From Mesostigma viride (taxonomy: Eukaryota; Streptophyta; Mesostigmatophyceae; Mesostigmatales; Mesostigmataceae), in assembly GCA_009746045.1 (NCBI GenBank), contig RPFO01000104.1, forward strand, positions 2,341,948-2,405,947: 64,000 nucleotides of DNA, read 5' to 3'. A program made the translations under genes and the position numbers. Shown in pieces: positions 1 to 11,400 of this stretch (the stretch's first letter is position 1; the number at the start of each line of letters is the position of its first letter). A model generated the notes under the pieces. The model was not told where the DNA came from. It saw only the letters and a list, made by a program, of their open reading frames with translations, and did no database searches.

Positions 1-425
1 GAGGACAGGCGTCGACGACGAGGACCGAAAAGTACGGAGATCCGCCACATATATATAGCCTTGCCGAATGGTGATGGAGATACGGCTTCTTCGGTCCAAC
101 CACGCACGGAAGCCTGTAGGATCTCCAAATTCCGTCGACTTGCGCCCAACGGGAAAAGGCGAAAAGGACACCCGTCGATCACGAGGACCCCTGAAAATAA
201 GTAAGTTACGGCATACGGGCCACAGGATGCCCGATGGTCTTTACATGCAGGGCTTGACGGCTTTCGCCCGTCAAGCCGACCGTCAGGGCTTGACGGCTTT
301 CGTCCGTCAAGCTGACCGTCACGCTAGTAGGCGACCTATTTTCGGTAAGCCGACAAGTGGCCAGTCGCGAAAGTTCGACAAACTACGCGCCAGTCATGCT
401 CGTTAACGTCAAAATGTCGCGAGAG
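1..425. other. Unassigned flank
   Basis: No gene is supported here. A short direct duplication is visible around 248-320, where the phrase GGCTTGACGGCTTTCG occurs twice. The reading frames across it are short and resemble no known family. Confidence 0.4.
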
Positions 426-1802
426 CCACCACCACCACCACCACCACCACCACCACCACCACCACCACCACCACCACCACCACCACCACCACCACCACCA
501 CCACCACCACCACCACCACCACCACCACCACCACCACCACCACCACCACCACCACCACCACCACCACCACCACCACCACCACCACCACCACCACCACCAC
601 CACCACCACCACACCACCACCACCACCACCACCACCACCACCACCACCACCACCACCACCACCACCACCACCACCACCACCACCACCACCACCACCACCA
701 CCACCACCACCACCACCACCACCACCACCACCACCACCACCACCACCACCACCACCACCACCACCACCACCACCACCACCACCACCACCACCACCACCAC
801 CACCACCACCACCACCACCACCACCACCACCACCACCACCACCACCACCACCACCACCACCACCACCACCACCACCACCACCACCACCACCACCACCACC
901 ACCACCACCACCACCACCACCACCACCACCACCACCACCACCACCACCACCACCACCACCACCACCACCACCACCACCACCACCACCACCACCACCACCA
1001 CCACCACCACCACCACCACCACCACCACCACCACCACACCACCACCACCACCACCACCACCACCACCACCACCACCACCACCACCACCACCACCACCACC
1101 ACCACCACCACCACACCACCACCACCACCACCACCACCACCACCACACCACCACCACCACCACCACCACCACCACCACCACCACCACCACCACCACACCA
1201 CCACCACCACCACCACCACCACCACCACCACCACCACCACCACACCACCACCACCACCACCACCACCACCACCACCACCACCACCACCACACCACCACCA
1301 CCACCACCACCACCACCACCACCACCACCACCACCACCACCACCACCACCACCACCACCACCACCACCACCACCACCACCACCACCACCACCACCACCAC
1401 CACCACCACCACCACCACCACCACCACCACCACCACCACCACCACCACCACCACCACCACCACCACCACACCACCACCACCACCACCACCACCACCACCA
1501 CCACCACCACCACCACCACCACCACCACCACCACCACCACCACCACCACCACCACCACCACCACCACCACCACCACCACCACCACCACCACCACCACCAC
1601 CACCACCACCACCACCACCACCACCACCACCACCACCACCACCACCACCACCACCACCACCACCACCACCACCACCACCACCACCACCACCACCACCACC
1701 ACCACCACCACCACCACCACCACCACCACCACCACCACCACCACCACCACCACCACCACCACCACCACACCACCACCACCACCACCACCACCACCACCAC
1801 AC
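426..1802. repeat. Very long (ACC)n microsatellite
   Basis: About 1.38 kb of almost pure ACC/GGT repeat. The interruptions I can see are nearly all of one kind: a shortened unit reading CACACC where one C is missing, for example near 611, 1036, 1113, 1145, 1195, 1242, 1290, 1469 and 1768. Each slip changes the frame, so six-frame translation gives runs of Pro, His, Thr, Gly, Val and Trp. These are not proteins. Confidence 0.97.
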
Positions 1803-1847
1803 AACACGCCCCCCAACCAGACCCGTGCTCCCCCCCGCGCCGGCACT

Positions 1848-2575
1848 TGTTGTTGTTGTTGCTGCCCACGCCGCACATGGGCAGCAGAGATGCCCGCGCC
1901 GGCACTTTGTAGGGTCAGCCGGCGTGCGGATCCGCGACGGACACTTCAAAGTCCTGCCGGATCCGTGTGGATCCGCGCCTGAAATCCGGCGGATCCGGCT
2001 GTAAGCGAAGCGCTGGCCCTCGGCCGTTTCCAAATCTCTGCTGCGGTGCTGCCCATGTGCAGCGTAGGATCTAACTGACTGACGGGCTGACACTTCCCAG
2101 TCAGTCAGTCAGTCAGTCAGTCAGTGAGTCAATCAGCAAATTGTCTCCGCCGGTCATTTTCCGGCCCCGGGCCACTAATATAGACTCTCTGCTGCCCATG
2201 TGCGGCGTGGGAAACAACTGAACTGAACCGAACTGCACATGTGCGGCGTGGGATACAACTAACTAACTAACCTACTAACTAATTAATGCCGGTCATAACC
2301 AAACCCTGGACAGTAATTTCAAGTCACGTCACAGTTCACTAGTACCGTCTGATAGACTTAACATTACTATCCGGCCCTCGGCCACAATAGAATCTCTTCT
2401 GCCACCGTACATGTCCCCGCTGAGTATCTTTTTTTCTTGTACGTTTGTGATGGTATGCTGTTCAGTGACTTGGCCCTCGGCCGTTTCCAAATCTCTGCTG
2501 CCCATGTTCAGGCCTATGTGCGCCGTTGAGTTGAGGCCTATGTGCGCCGTGGGAATCAACAACAACGACAACAGC
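1848..2575. repeat. Cluster of short interspersed repeats with microsatellite tails
   Basis: A recurring module reads GGCCCTCGGCC, then a short A-rich spacer, then TCTCTGCTGCCCATG and TGCGGCGTGGGA, ending in an AAC-type simple repeat. Copies lie on the minus strand at about 1848-1890 (AAC tail) and on the plus strand at about 2015-2145 (ACTG-type tail), 2161-2280 (AACTG and AACT tails), 2370-2425 (degenerate) and 2471-2575 (CAACAA tail). Some copies are doubled at the TGTGCGGCGTGGGA part. The layout resembles SINE or LINE 3' ends with different simple-repeat tails. No coding potential or pol III box was identified. Confidence 0.6.
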
Positions 2576-2599
2576 TCGAGGATCTCACGACTCACGTGG

Positions 2600-3838
2600 T
2601 GATCTCGTCTTCTCGAGGAGCTTCACGCATGACGGCTATTTCGTGAATTCGGAAGCGTCACGGAGTTTCGAGCCAGTGCGTTAAGTTAATTTTTTTTTTT
2701 TTTGAGACTATATCGATCATGCCGTGGCTGGTCCAGCACTGAATCGCGGAAGCAACTATCGAGCGGCGCTCGGTTGATGACTTGGGCGTTCATGAGCCCA
2801 CGTGCACTTTGCCGCGTGTTGCAATCGCATTGGGAAGACAGTTTGATCTGACCGGACACTCAGCAGCCGTATCGTGCGAGACATGCGAGAAGTTGTCAGC
2901 ACAAACGCCTCGCAACGTCAACGCCTCGGATTGTAGCAACCCTCTCTCCTCGTGGCACGCAGGCAATTGAGAAAGATTTCGCAGGGGGTAAATGGTAATA
3001 ATAATTGAGTCCGCGGGGCAACGAGCAAGCTACGGAAACGCAAGAAGATCCACGTTTGCATTTTTATCCAGAGCGTAAAAAAACCACTAGCATTGCGTCC
3101 TTCGTGCGTAGTTGTACCAGTGACCCACGATTATTGTTGTATGAATCTATTGCGATGGCAAGCATCGCCACCCTTAGAGCGGGCCAGCTTGACCGAATTT
3201 TAGCCCAGTCGTCCTTCCAGCAGGGCAATTCGGGGTTAACCATTTCTACCTCGAAACCCACATTTGACATGATCCAAACAATTGGCAGGAATAGCCAATC
3301 CAGGAGTGGAAAACCGCTGTCGGTGCCGACCTCACCTACGCGGGGGGCGGTCCCCGGGTCGTCCCCTATGGCAAGGTTCCCCTCGCCTGCAGCTTCAATG
3401 CACACGCTGCCGGTCGACGCCGCGCCTGGGAGGGACACCGGGGTACGTTCACATCAACTCATGTTGCAGGTGGGAGTGCCGCGTTTGGTAGTTGGCGTAA
3501 CGCGATATCGCTTACTATCATATTGCCTGTACAAATGCTGCAAATCGTTCTCATCATTCTCGTTGTTACAGGCTAAGCTATACTACCATACTACTATACT
3601 ACTCGTTGTACAATACTACTCTGCCCATTCACTCGCACCGTCAAGTGCCTTCCGTAGCGCAGCATACTCGTAATGTGTGTAAGAGGGTTGCCTTGCGAGG
3701 CCGTAGGATCCCATCAGAAGATTGCATGCAATTAATGAAAGAGATAATTTATCAACCTGGTAGCTACTTAATGATCGGCCAATTGTCCTAGCCAATCGCT
3801 TTTGCCTCGCATCCACAACATTGTTCCCGCCGTCCCTA
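2600..3838. other. Unassigned stretch
   Basis: No convincing gene. The longest open frame (3005-3673 plus) has no family resemblance, and its codon use does not stand out from the overlapping minus frame. A T homopolymer lies near 2690-2703, and an ACT/TAC-rich stretch near 3580-3620. Confidence 0.4.
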
Positions 3839-4090
3839 TTACCAACCGACCAACCAGCCAACCAACCAGCCAACCAACCGACCGAGCAACCGATCGACCG
3901 ACCGACCGACCGACCGACCGACCGACCGACCGACCAACCGACGGACCGACCGACCGACCGACCGACCGACCGACCGACCGACCGACCGACCGACCGACCG
4001 ACCGACCGACCGACCGACCGACCGACCGACCGACCGACCGACTGACCGACCGACCCACCGACCCACCGACCCACCGACCCACCAACCGAC
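3839..4090. repeat. (GACC)n tetranucleotide repeat
   Basis: A tetranucleotide array of GACC/GGTC. It is nearly pure from about 3893 to 4040, with degenerate CAACCAGC and CACCGACC edges. Open frames across it encode PTDR- or RSVG-type periodic peptides on both strands, which is expected of the repeat and is not evidence of a gene. Confidence 0.95.
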
Positions 4091-4103
4091 CTACCGGCCG
4101 ACT

Positions 4104-4480
4104 CCCTGTAATCCTCATTGAGTTTCCCCTTTCTAATGCGAACTCCCACGTGGCACTGATTACCCACAGTAGTGTTCCCTACAATGACACTCCCTAGAAT
4201 AGCTCAACATCCCTACAAATGTCCCTACCATAATCACCCTACATTAATGTTCCCTACCACAACATGCCTTACAATAAAGCCCCTACAGTAACATTCCCTA
4301 CCATAACAGCGTTAGATGCTCCCTAAAACACTGTTCTCTTGGGTAACATCAACGTTCCCTCAGCGGCTTCGCAAGGCAACCCCTTGTTGGATTAGGAAAA
4401 TGTTGCTCCAGTAAAATAGCCCCCACCGCACTGCTCCCTCCAGTACAGTAACCCCTACCACAATGTTCCCTACAACCGCA
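4104..4480. repeat. Degenerate TTCCCTAC-type minisatellite
   Basis: About 20 loosely spaced phrases of the type TTCCCTACCATAAC recur every 15-20 bases. They are too diverged to be a perfect tandem array. The stretch ends before an AT-rich spacer (TTAATTAATTTATT) and may lie in an intron upstream of the exon starting at 4754. Confidence 0.6.
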
Positions 4481-4753
4481 CAACCTACGATGGAACATCC
4501 TCAACAAACCCCTCCTCAACCTCCCCCCCCCCCTGCCGTCATGTGCCTGCCTGCCACACTTCATTTTTCGTTCCCACGCCGTGTCCGACCACACCCTTTC
4601 ATATCATCATGCTCCCTACACCTCCCACCTCCCCCTCTATCATCCCCGCCCTTAATCCCCACCCTTAATTAATTTATTTATTAATTGATTGATCATGCCC
4701 ACCCTTAATCCCCACCCTTAATCAATTTATCAATTGACCATCCCCACCCACAG

Positions 4754-7126
4754 AAAGGCGGCCCCGTCTTCCTGCGCCAGGCGGGCACTGCCAACACCCT
4801 GGCTCCCTGGCTCGAGGCCGGCGCGCCGCAAGGTGGCGCCGCCACGTCGTCCGACCTAAACTCCTTCCGCTCCCCCCTGGGCGAGACGCGGCGCGCCCAC
4901 GCCTTGGAGGAGCAGTCGGCCCCTCATGATGCCCTCATGCCCCCCGCCATGGCACATGGACATGCCGCAATGGCCTCATCCTCCGCCTGCGGCGCCAGCA
5001 TGGCAGGTCCCTCCTTGTGCAATGCCACGGCGGGGCCATCATCCTCGTCGTCATGCGGTGCCCCTGGTGCCCACCTGGCATCAACGGGGGCCTGCGCTAC
5101 TAATACGGCAACGGGCGGTGCGGGCTCCGCCGGGGGGGTCGCCGCGTGTGCAAGCTCAAGGATGGACATGGGGCGCGGCCGGCGCATGTCCCAGGGCCAG
5201 GTGGCGCTTGAGCAGCGGTGGCTGGACGGGTCCCTGTGCCTCCCTGGCATGATCGACTGGCGCGGCGGCGGGGGCTCCGCCGTCGGCGTGAATGCCGCGC
5301 CGTCGGGCGGAAAGGACCGGGTCTCATTCTCCAGCTGCAGTGGCGGGTCGACGGTGTCTGCGCGGTCATCGACGAGCGCGTGGGTGCCCCCCTCGCTGAA
5401 TGCCTCCACGCGCACACTGGGGAGCACGGGGGGGGGGGATCCTCCCCTCCTCCCGGGTGCCATGGGCTCCTCTCGGGGGTTGCATATCGACCCCGCGAAC
5501 ATCGGAGGGTTGTCGTGTAGGGTCCTGGGCGGTGGTGGGGCCAGTGGCGGCGGTGGGTGCGGGAGTGGCAGCGATGGCACCCCAGGGAGCGCCAGCATGT
5601 GCCGTCAGACGAGCACGGTGTTCGGCGAGTGCGCGCAGGAGTCCAGCCACATTATGCCGCGTGGCCGGGGCGCCTCGGTGGACGTCATGGCGAGTCGGAT
5701 GGGGGGTGGGGGGGGCCGGGGGGCCTATCGGGGGAACAGTGGGTCAGAGTCGACGTTGGAGCGATGGCTGGCCGTGGCGGCCGCGCACGCGCCGCTGCCG
5801 CCAAGTCTAAGGACAACGATCCGCGAAGGTAGGTCGGTGATGGGACATCAGATGGGGGGATTGTGACGGTTGAGAGAAGGGGGGTGCTGGGTCACATCGG
5901 TTCGGGCCATGATCAGGGTTGAAAGAAGGTTGGGTTCTAGATTGTTTGTTAGGGGGATGTTGAGTGTCGAGACAAGGTAGGGTGCTATGACGTTTTTACG
6001 GGGGTGTGGAGTGTTGAGAGCTGGTGGTTGCTGGAACGTTTGTTAGGGGAATTGTGAGTGTTGAGAGAAGGTAGGGTGCTTTAACCTGGGAATGATGATG
6101 ATGGGTGCTTGACATGCTTTAGACAAGTTTGAGGACAAGGTAGCAAGAATGTGGGTGATGGACCATTGCATAGGGGTATTTGTCAGCGTCTGGGGGGGGG
6201 GTTATGAAACACCCTATTCCTATTTGTACTGTCGCACTCAATGGGCATCGTGACCCCCCATCCCACCCCTCTTAACTGGACTGCGCGTCCCCTGTCCCCC
6301 ATCCCTTCCTGCAGGCGGGCGCAACGCGAGCAGCAGCGGCGCCGTCTCCGCCGCTTCGACCCCCGAGACGAGCTCCCCCCCGGCGCCAGCTGGTGGCGGC
6401 CCCCCGACTCAGGCGGGGGCCGCGTACGCCCACCGCGTGATCTTCCTCGCGTCCGGCTTCGAGATGGCGACGGCGACGCCGACCACCCAGGCGGCCAGCA
6501 GCGCGTGCGTGACGGAGGGGAGCGAGAGTGTGGGCAGGGGGCCTGGGTCAACCACGTCTGCGGACGACGGCCCTATGAGCCGCGGGCGGGACTTTGGTGA
6601 CGTCGAGCTCAGCGAAGATCTTCCCTCTGGTGATGGTGGGTTGAATGAGCTTCAGCCCGGTGGCGAATCGGCGGCCGTTTTGTCTCCTGGGAGTGAGCTC
6701 GTGCCTGATGGCGGTGGGTTGGATGAGCTCGTGTCCAGGAACGCGGGGGGTGACGGTGCGGTTGACGCGGTGGCAGCTGGTGGCAGCGGCTCTCAGGAGC
6801 ACGAGGTGGGCTTTGCGCAAGGGCCATCCTTGCAAGGCAGCGGTGGCGGAAACAGCGGTAGTGTGGCGCATTGTGATGGCACGCCGGGCCGCCAGAGCGA
6901 CCGCTCCGAGTGCGGGCATCAGAGTGACCACGGCGGGGGGGTTAGTGACCCCGCGGGCCATGGCGAGGGCGCCAGCTGCGGCGTGGGTGGCGGGGAATGC
7001 TTGAGTTGTTACTCGTGGGCGGCGAGGGCGAGGGCGATGGAGGAGCGCGTGTGCGAGCTGCAGCTGCGGCTGTGTGCCATGTCGAGGGAGAATGAGCGGC
7101 TGCGGGCGATTGTGCACGACACGTGA
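4754..7126 (+). CDS. Two-exon 3' part of a host gene, low-complexity protein of unknown function
   Basis: I do not recognise this gene. Exon A (4754-5828) follows a CCCACAG acceptor-like site and is open in one frame. It begins with Lys-Gly-Gly-Pro-Val-Phe and becomes rich in Gly, Ser, Ala and Met. A GAAG/GTAGGT donor follows, and the acceptor CTTCCTGCAG ends at 6314. Exon B (6315-7126) continues in the same frame (split codon, phase 1) to a TGA. The C-terminus is a short heptad-like helix (SWAARARAMEERVCELQLRL), probably a coiled coil. High GC and Gly/Ser homopolymers are typical of GC-rich green algal genes. The gene probably starts upstream of 4754, and I could not place earlier exons. A short ORF beginning at a TTG at 4904 is not the real start. 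Confidence 0.6.
5829..6314 (+). other. Intron with an internal minisatellite
   Basis: The intron of 486 bp is bounded by GTAGGT and TGCAG. Its first half repeats phrases such as GTTGAGAGAAGG, GGTAGGGTGCT and GTTTGTTAGGGG with about 60-base spacing. The splice phase agrees on both sides, which supports the intron. Confidence 0.6.
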
Positions 7127-9600
7127 GCGTGCTGACTCAGCCCACAGCGAAAGAGTCAAGTAACATCCATCCGGTGGCCGCCTGCGTCTGAGAGAGTCGG
7201 GCTGGAAGTGGCGAATTCAACCCCAGGGGTCAGTCTCGCGAAGCCGGGGGGAGGGCTCGGTGTACGCATGGCTGCTTTTCGCCTCAATCTAAACAAAAAT
7301 GAAATGAGAGGAGACCGGCGGGGTCGCGCTTACCTGACTGGGCGGGTTTTGGAGGCTCAGCCGTGTCGGGTGGCAGAGCGAGAAAATGAAAGGGCGACTA
7401 TTTAGCAACATGGGAATGCGGCACTGCTTGCTGATCAACGACGTTGCAGGAAGGCCGCCTTTTGTACACATGTTGACAATCCGACCTGCCTGTGGCGGCC
7501 TTTACTATGTTAATTAGAACTTTTTTTTCAGCTTGGCAAAGTGGGCTGCTAAGTGGGTCCTACTCGACCGCCAAGCTGACCTTGTTTGCCGGAAGCTGAT
7601 GGAGTGCGGTGTGGCGCCCGAGAGAAGAGTTGTACAGACATCTTCTGAGGTCCAGGTCGCTTTTTGCTGAGGCCTCTGGTTTTCATGCAAGCAGATTGCG
7701 TGGAGAAGGTCTTGACGGGGAAAATGGGAGCCGGCCTTCCATGTGTTTACTGAGGTAGCACCGGATCTATGGTGCTACCTACTGGGTCATGAATCTGCCA
7801 GTCTGCAGAAATGTTTTGCACGGCGCTTGTGGCACCTGCATGGATCAGCCTTTTTATTGGTGAGCTCCTGTGCTATCATGCGATGCATGGAGCAGGGAGG
7901 TTTCTGGCACAGTGCGCAAGGGTGCACGGGACAATCACGCAACCAGATGTGAATGCCAACCTGTTCAGTGTACTAATATATTGTACCTACCATGATCTCT
8001 CTTGTACCTACTGTTATCTCGTACCTTGTATGCCTGGCACATTGTATATAAACCTGGGCTAGGCAGGGCGGGGTTAGTTATTGATCAATTTTTCGCAGAC
8101 ACGGGACTCGCAGAGCATTCTTAGTGCTTTCAAGACCTGTGCGTTGCACAGTGAGAGGGGGGGCAGAGGCATGCGCCCATCTCGTTCATGCCCGAGGGCA
8201 AGGCGCAACTGCAATCAACACGACTCAGTAGGAGACTCTGGCATCTGCTGCATGTGCATGGGTGCATTGAGACCGTGTGTACTGGCAGGTACATTGACAG
8301 GGCGGCCGGGGCTGATTTATGATTCTTAGTTGGTGGCATGCAATGCACATGTATGAATTAAACTTGGCATGCCAGGGCATGTGCCAATTATCCTGCCTGG
8401 TAATTATGGGACTGCACGAGAAGCTGACTAATTAATGAATTCCTGCCTGGGTTTTGTATCTCATCGAGGATTGGTGGGCAAATGTTTGTGCATGTTGTTT
8501 TGCTTTCTAGATAGTAGTATTGTGATTGGATATCGCGAATTCGCAATTCATGCATGCAGCGCTTCTGTGTTCTCTCTGGTGCAGTTTAGACCACAGGCAG
8601 CCATACTGCATCCCAATTAGGCATGCAGCTGTGCGAGGACACACTGCGACAAATGTTGGCTGAACGACATGGTTGACGGCGGAGCTCAGAACTGATGCGT
8701 TTGAGCCCCAAATTCACATTTTACCCCGACTAGGATGTGCCGAACTCTCAAACTCTCAAATTCTCAAAATTCTCACTTCATTCACGCCGGCGGACTACCT
8801 GCGGACTGCTTGACGCGGAGTCGCCGGGCTTCAAGTTCTGTAACTTACCAAACTCGCCGCGAGACGCCGCCGCGCTTTTATGTACTTATTTTGGTACATG
8901 GCTTGCGTTGGGTTCATCGACGAGCATCGACGGTGCCATCCGACGGCGGAAAATAAGTTCGCCACAGCACAGCGCGACGCAATGGCTCTTTTCCATGTAC
9001 AACGTGAGATGCAAAGTCCGCAACGCTGACCGAAATTCCGTCCAACACCATCGTACAGTACTACCAGTCAACCTCAGCCCCCGCCCTCTGAGAATTTGAG
9101 AATTGATTCCGAGTAGCCGTAACTAAAGCATGCCTCTAATTGGTACGTACCCCCCGTTGTAACACCGTCCCCCCCCCCCCTAATAGAGTCATGCCTCTTA
9201 TTTCATTTGAAGGTACCTCAGCCCCCGCCCTCTGAGAATTTGAGAATTGAGAACTCTGGAGCCAATTTTACCCCGACTCAGTCAGATCACTTGCATCGGA
9301 TGCGTCTCAGGTCCCACCGGCCACCTCGGTCGGAAAAAGGAGCATTGCGGCCCCCAGCCCAACCCACTTGAACCCTTGCTCTCGCTCAGCCGCCGGCCAG
9401 ATTACCCACTCACTCATCGCCAAGCTAGTGCCCCGCCCGAGCCCAAGAAACCTTGCCACGAGCCCAAACGGATTCGTTGGTACCCCGGCCAGGATACCTA
9501 TTCAACGATTGGCAATGCCTTTCCAAGCTAGAGAGAATGAGGAATATCATCCAATACGTACTTATCACTGGAGCGCAAGATTGTTTTTGCCCTCGGGGAA
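7127..9600. other. Likely 3' UTR followed by unassigned non-coding DNA
   Basis: After the TGA at 7124-7126 no further exon is convincing. Short frames are scattered and unrelated to known families. A TGTATATAAACC TATA-like sequence sits near 8043-8054 with no ORF placed behind it. The part 8160-8720 is distantly similar to 9690-9950 (see findings). Confidence 0.35.
8742..9250. repeat. Repeats of CTCAAATTCTCA in both orientations
   Basis: The phrase CTCAAATTCTCA occurs at about 8753. Its reverse complement TGAGAATTTGAG occurs twice, near 9091 and 9234. The last two copies share a longer direct repeat running from ACCTCAGCCCCCGCC to GAGAATTGA. This could be a degenerate inverted-repeat element of about 360 bp with a duplicated right end. 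No target duplication was found. Confidence 0.3.
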
Positions 9601-9690
9601 TTGATTAATTAATTAATTAAACTCGTGCTCCCGTTGGGGAGTCACGGAGCACCGGAGTCACTTTTAATCCCTGTATGTGCACAACATGAA
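9601..9690. repeat. (ATTA)n plus hairpin repeat, copy 1
   Basis: A TTAATTAATTAA run is followed by GTGCTCC, 14 bases, then GGAGCAC, which can form a perfect 7-bp stem. The phrase TTTTAATCCCTGTATGT follows. The same order of parts is seen at 46420-46515 and, in shorter form, at 12033-12100. Confidence 0.5.
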
Positions 9691-10014
9691 GAAAGGGCAG
9701 TGACCCCCTTTCTCCTTCATGCCAGAGGCATGCCACAGCTGCAATCGGACACGATAGACGATCTGGCAAGCTCTGTGGGTGCAATTAGACGCATCTGAGC
9801 ATATCATAACAAGGAGCGTGGGCAAGTAAGCTGATCATAGCCAGGACGTAGCATAGCTGTACACGAGCCACGAGCCACGAGGTAGCCATGGCTGACGGCG
9901 GCGCTCATAACTTTCACGTTTGAGCACCGAATTTAGCCGTGAATATCACTATCGATGCGTCTTTCTACGACGCACATGCTGCTATAATTTTCCCAAGCTA
10001 TTACGCAATATACG

Positions 10015-10720
10015 ATGAGCAAACGCCTCTCGACGAATCGCAGTTTGGAAACTGCGATGAGCCAAGCAAATGCGCCTGCAGCTCCGGCTGCAGCTTCGCC
10101 TCCCGGCCTCGCAGGCCACGGTGACCCTAGCCAAGCGTTAGTGGTTCACTCCTCCGCGGCCTCGCCATCGGCATCACCAGAACCTAAACGCAGCCGCTCA
10201 TCCTTTCCACGCGAACCGCGTTTCAAGCTAAAAACCTTCAATGTCGACGATTACGACTGGTACAACATTGCCCCGTGCACTGCTCTGGAGTGCATTTTCT
10301 TCGGGGATTACGCCTCGCTCCTTGAGCTGTGCCTCCACCTTCACAGCATCAATCGCCTTCTCGAGCCAAATGGCCGCAGGCTTCAATGCCGAGATCTGCT
10401 GCTGACGGGCCTCCACTACAACCGGCCTGACCTTCAGCACCTGATTCTCTGCTCACTCCTCCAGAAGTCTGACGGCGAGATCTGGTCCCCCACCATCTCC
10501 GCAGCCACATTCCGTTCCATCCTCACGGAAGCCTTTCAGCAGCACGTGACCCCCCTTGCTGCCGACGTAGCCGCAATCGGTGGCACGCTGACTGCTGAAC
10601 TTCCTCACATTTCCACCGCCGTCGCCTCGACCTCCACTGCCACCTCCACCTCCACCGCCGACATCAAAGCCCAGCTCCTCGACATTGACCAGCGCCTTAA
10701 TTCATCCTCGACATTGACCA
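10015..10720 (+). CDS. Open frame of unknown function, possibly a LINE ORF1-like fragment
   Basis: A long open frame starts at the ATG at 10015. It has a Pro/Ala/Ser-rich N-terminus, a basic stretch (PKRSRSSFPREPRFK), a helical central part (ECIFFGDYASLLELCLHLHS) and a Ser/Thr-rich low-complexity tail. The end is disturbed by a tandem copy of CTCGACATTGACCAGCGC (10678 and 10707) and a GCATGCAT run. I recognise no domain. A basic N-terminus with helical and low-complexity segments is what retrotransposon ORF1 proteins can look like. LINE-B ORF1 remains lie 3.6 kb downstream, but a link is speculative. Confidence 0.3.
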
Positions 10721-10809
10721 GCGCATGCATGCATGCATGCCGCCATGCATGCAGTGCCAAAAAACACCCATCTTACATACTCCTCCTAGCTGCACTAATA
10801 TTCGGATGA

Positions 10810-11400
10810 TGGTCAAACTTGGTGGCTGGCTTCTCCATGGTACCCAGATTTACTGTGCCAAGTCACACCTTGGTTGGCCACTTGGTGCTCACAGAATGGT
10901 GACGTCCAAAAGCATAAAAAACGCCAAAATTGCCAGTTTTATTCATAATTAATTCCACAAACAGCACAATTAATGTCGTTTTGACCTGGAAATGGGCAGA
11001 CACATTAAATATAACATATGCAGCTCAAGTACCAAGTTGCACCCGAAATAGAGATGGGATGGCCAGAAATTATGCTGTCAACCGTCACAAATACGGTCAT
11101 TTGGAGCATTTTATGGATCATCAAATGCACCCAACAGTGCAAATGAGCTCAGATTAACCTGGAAGTAAGCAAACACTTTACTTGCAACATCTGCAGGCTG
11201 GCTGCAAAGTTGCACCTTGATTGAACACCAACTAGTTACATGATTCTGCTGTCACGCGTCACTCTCTCGCAAAATTTGGATATATAATGCACCACAGGTA
11301 GCGCAAATGAGTTCAGACAGAGCTGAAACTTTTAATGCAATTTAAATAGAGCATGCTGAACATGATTGCCAAGTATTAACTCAGTCAAACCAAAGATGAC
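10810..11400. repeat. Degenerate ~174-bp tandem satellite
   Basis: Related phrases recur about 174 bases apart. CCTGGAAATGGGCAGACAC (near 10985) answers to CCTGGAAGTAAGCAAACAC (near 11159), and CAAGTTGCACC answers to AAAGTTGCACC. Phrases of the type TGCTGTCAACCGTCAC and TGCTGTCACGCGTCAC resemble TGCTGTCACATGTCACC of the foldback satellite at 50.7-51.9 kb, which has the same period. I read this as an old relative of that satellite. Confidence 0.45.

Noticed and set aside
336-2093. Long open frames on both strands encoding poly-Pro, poly-His, poly-Gly, poly-Val and poly-Trp
   Set aside because: They are all translations of the ACC/GGT microsatellite and switch residue with each one-base slip.
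3616-4197. PTDR- and RSVG-repeat ORFs
   Set aside because: Products of the GACC tetranucleotide array, open on both strands.
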